From CAYFJO01 sp964343305 (GTDB taxonomy: Bacteria; Planctomycetota; Planctomycetia; Pirellulales; Pirellulaceae), in the NCBI GenBank assembly GCA_964343305.1, contig CAYFJO010000351.1, forward strand, positions 1 through 11,437: DNA of 11,437 nucleotides, written 5' to 3'. Positions 7,213 through 11,437 of the stretch are shown here, piece after piece; position 1 is the first letter of the stretch, and each line of letters starts with the position of its first letter. A program made the position numbers and the translations under genes. The notes beneath the pieces are model-generated. The model worked only from the letters and a program-made list of their open reading frames with translations, had not been told where the DNA came from and did no database searches.

Positions 7213-8286
7213 ATGCCCCGAAACAAACTTAATGTTTTTCTCTCTTTCTGTTTCTTTTCAATTTCAGCGGTCGCCATCGCTGATCAGAAGTTCGAGTTAG
7301 CAGCTCCGTTTATGCACAACATGTCTTTGTCATTTGCCTGGGAGCTCTACAAAGAGCTGGACATGCCAATTGGCATTCTGTTGAGCGCTCACAGCAATAC
7401 CCGGATCGAAGCGTTTACCCAACGTAAGGCAATTGAGAATCATCCCGGGCTCGGTAGCGACGCAGCCCTGATTCATGATGCGGACCCTACGACAGAGCAG
7501 GGACGCAAAGCATTTGACAAGTACTACAAGGAACTGAGGGCCTGGCAAACAGTTGCTGGCGACGCGGCCGATGCGGGCGGCAGAGTTCCCGCACGGCCAA
7601 ACCTGCCAGGCATTGCCGGAATGTGGAGAGGTCCATCTCAGTTCTTCAACGGCAAAATCAATCCGGTGATCCCATTCGCGATTCGCGGAGCAATTTGGTG
7701 CCAAGGGACAAGCAACTCCGGCGACGGCAGGATTTACGCCGCAAGAATGGAAGCTCCTGTAAACGGCTGGAGAGACGCTTGGGGGATGCCCGAGATGCCG
7801 TTCTATTTCACACAAATGCAGTGTTATGGATCTCCCGATCCGGAGTCAGTTGGCTTCGCAGATATACGACAAGTCCAGCACATGTTCTTCATGAACAATC
7901 GGAAAAACGTCGGGATGGTCGTTCAGTCAGACCTCTACTCAGCTCGACCGCAAGGGATTCATTACTACAACAAACTTCATCCGGGAATGCGGTTGGCACG
8001 CTGGGCGTTGGCAAAGCAGTATGGGAGAGACATCGCCTATACCGGTCCGATCTACACTGGCTACCGACGCACGTATTCAAGTAGCTCATCGACTTCACCG
8101 CGTCGAAGGTACAGTGCACTCCAAAGGACTACCGCCTCACGTCCCGAGAGATTGGCTTGGTCAACACCGTTATTCGTCCTGCCACGTACCAGTAGCACGC
8201 ATGTCGACGTAAAGCAATTGTTCGTAGACTCTTCCACTCTTTTCGCTCGAACTGGATTGGGACAATTGAGTTTGTTTCTTATCTGA
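7213..8286 (+). pseudogene. Sialate O-acetylesterase-like protein, internally deleted and altered at the C-terminus
   Basis: A 357-codon open frame that keeps only part of the SGNH-type sialate O-acetylesterase family, whose members are usually near or above 500 residues. A signal peptide (about 1-24) is followed by KFELAAPFMHNM, which looks like the family's N-terminal start, and then jumps directly to SLSFAWELYKELDMPIGILL, which normally lies well over 100 residues later. The missing part should carry the catalytic GQSNM serine. Later motifs remain: PFAIRGAIWCQGTSNSG (154-170), where the family's QGESN has become QGTSN, and QGIHYYNKLHPGMRLARWAL (247-266), holding the likely catalytic histidine. 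Family likeness ends near residue 284 (base about 8064); the remaining 73 residues are Ser/Arg-rich and unlike the family. The ATG at 7213 is chosen for the signal peptide. The product is unlikely to be an active esterase. Confidence 0.75.
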
Positions 8287-8299
8287 CTTGACCCGAAAT

Positions 8300-9421
8300 C
8301 TAGTTTTTCATTTGCCAAAACAAACTTCTTCGCGGCATTCCCATGACGCGTTGCCTAACAAACTCTCGTTGTTTCGCTTTCCTAGCCGCTGAACCCTTTA
8401 ATGAATTGGTAGTGTCCCAAAATGTTCGAATCCACGGCCTAGCGTGCCGAGCGCGAACCCATATCGGTGCGGTAAGCGTCGCAGAATCTTGCTGAGATGG
8501 CGAGATTCCACTCGCTGTAGTCAGCCACAGCCGTTCTCTAGTCATTGTCGGCAATTGAAGTGCCTCGGTTAATACATCTACAAGGCGTTTCTCGTCACGC
8601 CCAGCAATATCCTTGTCGTTGGCAACCCAGAGCCAACGAACGCTTGGGCAGTTTTCCAACCGATAACGTTCACGAATTCCGTCCAGATACTTGTCTGACT
8701 CCTCAGATTCTAGCCACTGATGATAACGCTCGAGTTTTTGGTTGTAGATTCGTCGGACCGGAATTGTCCCAGCATCAATCTCGACAAACATCAAGATCGG
8801 AACCGTCCTTTCCCCCGCCACCAGAAGCCCGATGTCCGGTTCTACAAAACAAATCTTCCCATCCTGTTCATATTTCAGCCGATGCTTTCGCCGATTGTAC
8901 CGCCGCTCACTCATCAGCAATTGCAGGTCCGGGCGAGCTGCGATGGTCTGCTCGACCATAAGTTCAAACTCGGTGGCCATCACTTTGTGCAACACACTAA
9001 TAATCGCCCGCCCGCGCGGTTTATTTTGTTCTACTGGATGACTTGGCCACTCGCTCCCCTCTCTTGACTCTTGGACTAGTCGTATGCCACGCGATGTCGC
9101 CACATAGACATGTGGAAAAATCGGGCACGTCCCGCGCACGGTCGCTAGGTTCAAAACCCCCGCGGCCACCCACTCGGCCAACCGCCGCTGCGTCGTTCGC
9201 TGGCTCGTAAACCACTCGGGAAAGCGTTTGGCGATTTGCTGGCCCGTCGCGAATCGCCGCTCATGGACCCAGGCAACCACGTCAGCCGCAAAAGGTGGGA
9301 GCGGTTTCTTCGATCGCCGTTTTGGTGACGAGTGACGCAGCGGACGAATAAGATCGGCCAACTCCCAAGCAGATCGTTGTGCTGTTCGAGCCGTTGGCCG
9401 AGCCGTTTCAGAACCTTTCAT
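8300..9421 (-). CDS. Replication-relaxation family protein (mobile-element replication/transfer)
   Basis: A 373-residue protein resembling the replication-relaxation (Replic_Relax) family found on plasmids and integrative elements. After a basic tail (1-40), a winged helix-turn-helix follows: FAADVVAWVHERRFATGQQI, then KRFPEWFTSQRTTQRRLAEW and a wing ending VYVATSRG (about 44-112). The second half is a nuclease-like core. H145 lies in the helix after the linker, E194-P195-D196 lies in FVEPDIGLLV, E214-I215-D216 in MFVEIDAGTIP, and K229 in NQKLERYHQWL. The D...ExD...K order fits a PD-(D/E)XK-type fold, which is my inference. It probably binds element DNA to support replication or transfer. The stop is 13 bases from the end of the convergent esterase relic. 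No Shine-Dalgarno is seen, but a hairpin lies 28 bases upstream. The family assignment rests on memory of motifs, not on a search. Confidence 0.7.
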   Translation of the reverse strand: MKGSETARPTARTAQRSAWELADLIRPLRHSSPKRRSKKPLPPFAADVVAWVHERRFATGQQIAKRFPEWFTSQRTTQRRLAEWVAAGVLNLATVRGTCPIFPHVYVATSRGIRLVQESREGSEWPSHPVEQNKPRGRAIISVLHKVMATEFELMVEQTIAARPDLQLLMSERRYNRRKHRLKYEQDGKICFVEPDIGLLVAGERTVPILMFVEIDAGTIPVRRIYNQKLERYHQWLESEESDKYLDGIRERYRLENCPSVRWLWVANDKDIAGRDEKRLVDVLTEALQLPTMTRERLWLTTASGISPSQQDSATLTAPIWVRARHARPWIRTFWDTTNSLKGSAARKAKQREFVRQRVMGMPRRSLFWQMKN

Positions 9422-9448
9422 TTGTGGCCGTTAAGGATGGTAACTGTT

Positions 9449-9474
9449 CGGCGTCGGACGAATGGACGACGCCG
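9449..9474 (-). promoter_or_regulatory. Hairpin or operator upstream of the replication-relaxation gene
   Basis: CGGCGTCG (9449-9456) pairs perfectly with CGACGCCG (9467-9474) around a 10-base loop, and copies of GCCGTTAA lie at 9427-9434 and at 9471-9478, the second overlapping the right arm. It sits 28 bases before the start of the minus-strand gene. It could be a protein-binding site, a leader hairpin or part of an origin; the sequence alone does not decide. Confidence 0.45.
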
Positions 9475-9985
9475 TTAACGTTCGCTTTGCGTAGCGATTC
9501 TTTGTCGCCATTCCATCCTCGTGCTGTTAGTGATGTTGGCGCACGGAACGCCAAGCTCGGTTGGGCCACGGGAAAACTGTTCATTGCGGATTAGTGTACC
9601 ATGTGTCCAGTTCTCGACTAAAGAGATGTCGTGATGCCGTTGAATTGTCGTTGTGGTTAGTGCGATCGATGAGTGTCGTTCACTGCGGAGGGTGGCTGAA
9701 CAAGTGCCGTCTTCTTTGAATTGTTGTTTTGTCGGGGGTTGTAGAACCCGTTTTGAGCGATGACTTATTCCCCTTTCGACTACATGTTGCATCCGCCGGT
9801 ATCCTGTGTGACGTCGCGACAATTGTGCCACCGCACGTGCCATTCTAAGGTCGCATCAACAGGCCACGCGCTGTGCTGTACTTCCCTTTCCGAATGTGCC
9901 GCTGGATCACGTCTTGGATTTCCCTGCAAATCAATTCACACATTGTCACCGTGACTTGCCAAAAAAACAGTTAGGGAAAGAAACA

Positions 9986-9997
9986 GGTTTGCAAACC
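9986..9997. promoter_or_regulatory. Palindrome before the excisionase gene, possible operator
   Basis: GGTTTGCAAACC is a perfect 12-base palindrome ending 18 bases before the excisionase ATG. AAACAG occurs twice nearby (9965-9970 and 9981-9986). Position and symmetry suit a repressor or excisionase binding site, but no binding protein is known from the sequence. Confidence 0.4.
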
Positions 9998-10015
9998 AAT
10001 TTCAGGCGTAGATTC

Positions 10016-10354
10016 ATGAGGCGAACAGTTACCGAACGGGCCGCTTTATCTGTCGGTCAACTCGCACAGCGCTGGTGCATTAGCCCCGATCGCGTGCGCA
10101 AACTCATCGCCGCGGGAAAACTACCCGGTAGTTTCACAATCCCTTCGGCCGGGCGCTACGGCGAGTCCGTGAAAATCCCGCTGGCAACGATCCTCAATGT
10201 CGAAGCCCAATGGGCTATCGAGCCGTCGACGTCATCGAATGATCGCCAGCCAAAACGCCGCCGGTCGCCCGGCGACGTTCAACTCAAACATTTTCCCGAA
10301 CTCAACGCTAGCCCTGAGCCCGACGTTGAATGTCCCGCAAGCGATCAGCGTTGA
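10016..10354 (+). CDS. Excisionase-like MerR/HTH_17-type DNA-binding protein
   Basis: A 112-residue protein with an N-terminal winged helix of the kind used by excisionases: ALSVGQLAQRWCISPDRVRK, then LIAAGKLPGSF and a wing with VKIPLATILNVEAQW (about residues 9-67). The rest is basic then acidic and probably unstructured (QPKRRR near 79-84). It likely directs the neighbouring recombinase toward excision, or regulates element genes; both roles are known for this fold. The ATG at 10016 is chosen because the domain begins just after it; only a weak AGG lies upstream, and the frame is open further back without any motif. The last 47 bases overlap the end of the integrase gene on the opposite strand, so the two transcripts would be complementary there. 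A generic HTH regulator is the alternative. Confidence 0.7.
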   Translation: MRRTVTERAALSVGQLAQRWCISPDRVRKLIAAGKLPGSFTIPSAGRYGESVKIPLATILNVEAQWAIEPSTSSNDRQPKRRRSPGDVQLKHFPELNASPEPDVECPASDQR

Positions 10355-11348
10355 TATGGGTGTACCGCTGGAGCATCGACGTATCGACGTGACCAAGCAC
10401 TTCGGCCAGTTCGGTATCAGACACTTTACCCACGGCCGCGGTGGCATACGTGTGGCGATTGGAATACAACACGATGTTCTCCCCCGCCTTCGTCGTGATG
10501 CCTGCACGTTTTCGGATGCGTGCCATCTTGCGCACCAAGCAGTCCTTAGTGTACGGCTGACCGCGCCGGTTCAGAAACACGTGCTCGCTGGGATCGTGCG
10601 GTTCCCTGGCCAACATCGCGCACATCTTCCAGATAGCGTCGGGCAGAGGTACCAACCGGGGGCGTGGCTGCTGTTGCCGTGTGATCGTCTTGTGGTCGGG
10701 AAAGATCCACATGTGATTTTCCAAGTCGACCCACTCCCAGATGAGAGAGCGAATCTCACCAGGTCGACAGCCCGTCATGCGCAGCGCCAACAGGACACGC
10801 CGGAAGTTTACATCTGCGTGCCGCAACAAGGCTTGAAACTCGGCAGGTTCGATCACTCGATGACGTCGTCGAGCCGCGGGCTTTCGATATTTTGCCAGCG
10901 GGTTGGTGTCCAACATTTCGTGCTCGATTGCCCAATTGAAAACGCCTTGAACAGAAGCCAAGGTGTCTTTCACCGTTGTCGGGCTGTAATCGTCAGCAAG
11001 TTTTTGCTCGATCTTGGCCAGGTGCAATTTGCGCATGTCGCCAACCAAGACCGTTTTTCCAAGGATCTTCAGCGCACGCAGCAATCGATAGCGACAACTG
11101 TCGTAGGTGTCTTCCTTGCGCCGAGCCTTGACGTCGTCCAAGTATTCGTCGACCAAGATCGCAAACGGAACATTCATCCATTCATGGTTGCCTTCAGCTT
11201 GGCGTTTTTGATCAGCCTTAAGAGCGCGGAGCTTTCGGCAAGCGACTTTGTAATCCTTGTCGAGATACTCACGCTTGCCATTGAGCCATGTACACCAAAA
11301 ACCACTGCCAGAATGCAGCCAAGGCTTGTTAGAAGATTTGCGGGGCAT
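10308..11348 (-). CDS. Tyrosine recombinase / integrase
   Basis: A 346-residue site-specific recombinase that inserts and excises the element. An N-terminal arm-type DNA-binding part with the SGFWCTWLNGKREYL strand (15-29) is followed by a SAM-like core-binding domain (about 60-150, ending FNWAIEHEMLDTNPL). The catalytic domain has R195 in MTGCRPGEIR, K220 in PDHKT, the R298-H299 block in YSNRHTYAT, H320 in LGH and the nucleophile Y329 in QRYTHI. The first histidine of the usual HxxR box is Y295 here; this variant also occurs in other integrases. ATG at 11348 is chosen because GGGAGG (complement of 11356-11361) lies seven bases upstream; the longer frame from 11384 would place this Shine-Dalgarno inside the gene. 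It converges on the excisionase gene with a 47-base overlap. Only 89 bases remain to the window edge, where an attachment site is possible. Confidence 0.9.
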   Translation of the reverse strand: MPRKSSNKPWLHSGSGFWCTWLNGKREYLDKDYKVACRKLRALKADQKRQAEGNHEWMNVPFAILVDEYLDDVKARRKEDTYDSCRYRLLRALKILGKTVLVGDMRKLHLAKIEQKLADDYSPTTVKDTLASVQGVFNWAIEHEMLDTNPLAKYRKPAARRRHRVIEPAEFQALLRHADVNFRRVLLALRMTGCRPGEIRSLIWEWVDLENHMWIFPDHKTITRQQQPRPRLVPLPDAIWKMCAMLAREPHDPSEHVFLNRRGQPYTKDCLVRKMARIRKRAGITTKAGENIVLYSNRHTYATAAVGKVSDTELAEVLGHVDTSMLQRYTHINADRLRDIQRRAQG

Positions 11349-11370
11349 GTTCGGGCCTCCCATGAAAGTG

Positions 11371-11384
11371 GTGAAACAATTCAC
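11371..11384. repeat. Small inverted repeat upstream of the integrase
   Basis: GTGAA (11371-11375) and TTCAC (11380-11384) pair around ACAA, just upstream of the integrase Shine-Dalgarno. It is short and may be chance, but its position would suit an operator or recombinase arm site. An AT-rich stretch (GGTATATATT) lies near the window end. Confidence 0.25.
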
Positions 11385-11437
11385 AGCGAAGCCCGATGGG
11401 TTCGGCTCACGGCCCGGTGTTTTGGGTATATATTGGG

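Larger units (their letters stand above)
9422..10015. other. 594-base non-coding region between divergent mobile-element genes
   Basis: No gene I can support lies here, although it separates two divergently transcribed genes and so should hold both promoters. It contains a perfect hairpin (9449-9474), a direct repeat GCCGTTAA (9427-9434 and 9471-9478), the palindromes GTCGCGAC (9813-9820), GCACGTGC (9833-9840) and GTCACCGTGAC (9945-9955), a small hairpin GGGTT/AACCC (9736-9749), and the 12-base palindrome before the excisionase gene. A 122-codon minus-strand frame at 9475-9843 has no recognisable motif. Such a region could hold an origin of replication or transfer, or a small RNA. Confidence 0.5.

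Noticed and set aside
9475..9843. 122-codon minus-strand frame in the mobile-element spacer
   Set aside because: No domain or motif is seen, there is no ribosome binding site, and the composition looks non-coding; kept only as a test for the spacer finding.
10993..11181. 62-codon minus-strand frame within the integrase gene
   Set aside because: It is an out-of-frame shadow of the integrase, whose domains are continuous.

Overview
This window most likely comes from a planctomycete of the Pirellulales type. The reasons are two exported sulfatases of different classes side by side, a Tat-exported Gfo/Idh/MocA oxidoreductase, a sialate O-acetylesterase-type protein, weak or absent Shine-Dalgarno sequences before the sulfatases, and dispersed hairpin repeats between genes. 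This is inference from gene content; there is no rRNA or marker gene here.

Layout. Bases 2-4548 hold an intact plus-strand catabolic block: the 3' part of a Gfo/Idh/MocA oxidoreductase, then an N-sulfoglucosamine sulfohydrolase-like (heparan N-sulfatase-like) sulfatase, then an iduronate-2-sulfatase-like sulfatase. The two gaps in this block each contain an inverted repeat (1413-1481 and 3025-3080). Together the products fit removal of sulfate from an extracellular sulfated polysaccharide, followed by oxidation or rearrangement of a sugar.

Bases 4549-8290 are eroded. A dynamin-like P-loop GTPase with C-terminal membrane segments (4737-6023) is broken by one in-frame stop and three apparent single-base deletions. 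An intact minus-strand gene for an exported, Lys/Glu/Ala-rich coiled-coil protein follows (6089-6778), with a good promoter, Shine-Dalgarno and terminator. Then comes a sialate O-acetylesterase relic (7213-8286) that has lost the segment carrying its catalytic serine and whose C-terminus does not match the family.

Bases about 8290-11437 look like part of an integrative mobile element: a replication-relaxation family protein (minus), a 594-base non-coding stretch with hairpins and palindromes, a small MerR/excisionase-type DNA-binding protein (plus), and a tyrosine recombinase (minus) whose 3' end overlaps the excisionase gene by 47 bases. The excisionase and integrase probably control insertion and excision; the replication-relaxation protein probably serves the element's DNA replication or transfer. 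Neither end of the element is proven. I did not find a clearly new multi-gene system. The mobile module with its structured spacer, and the decay zone beside it, are the parts most worth a second look.
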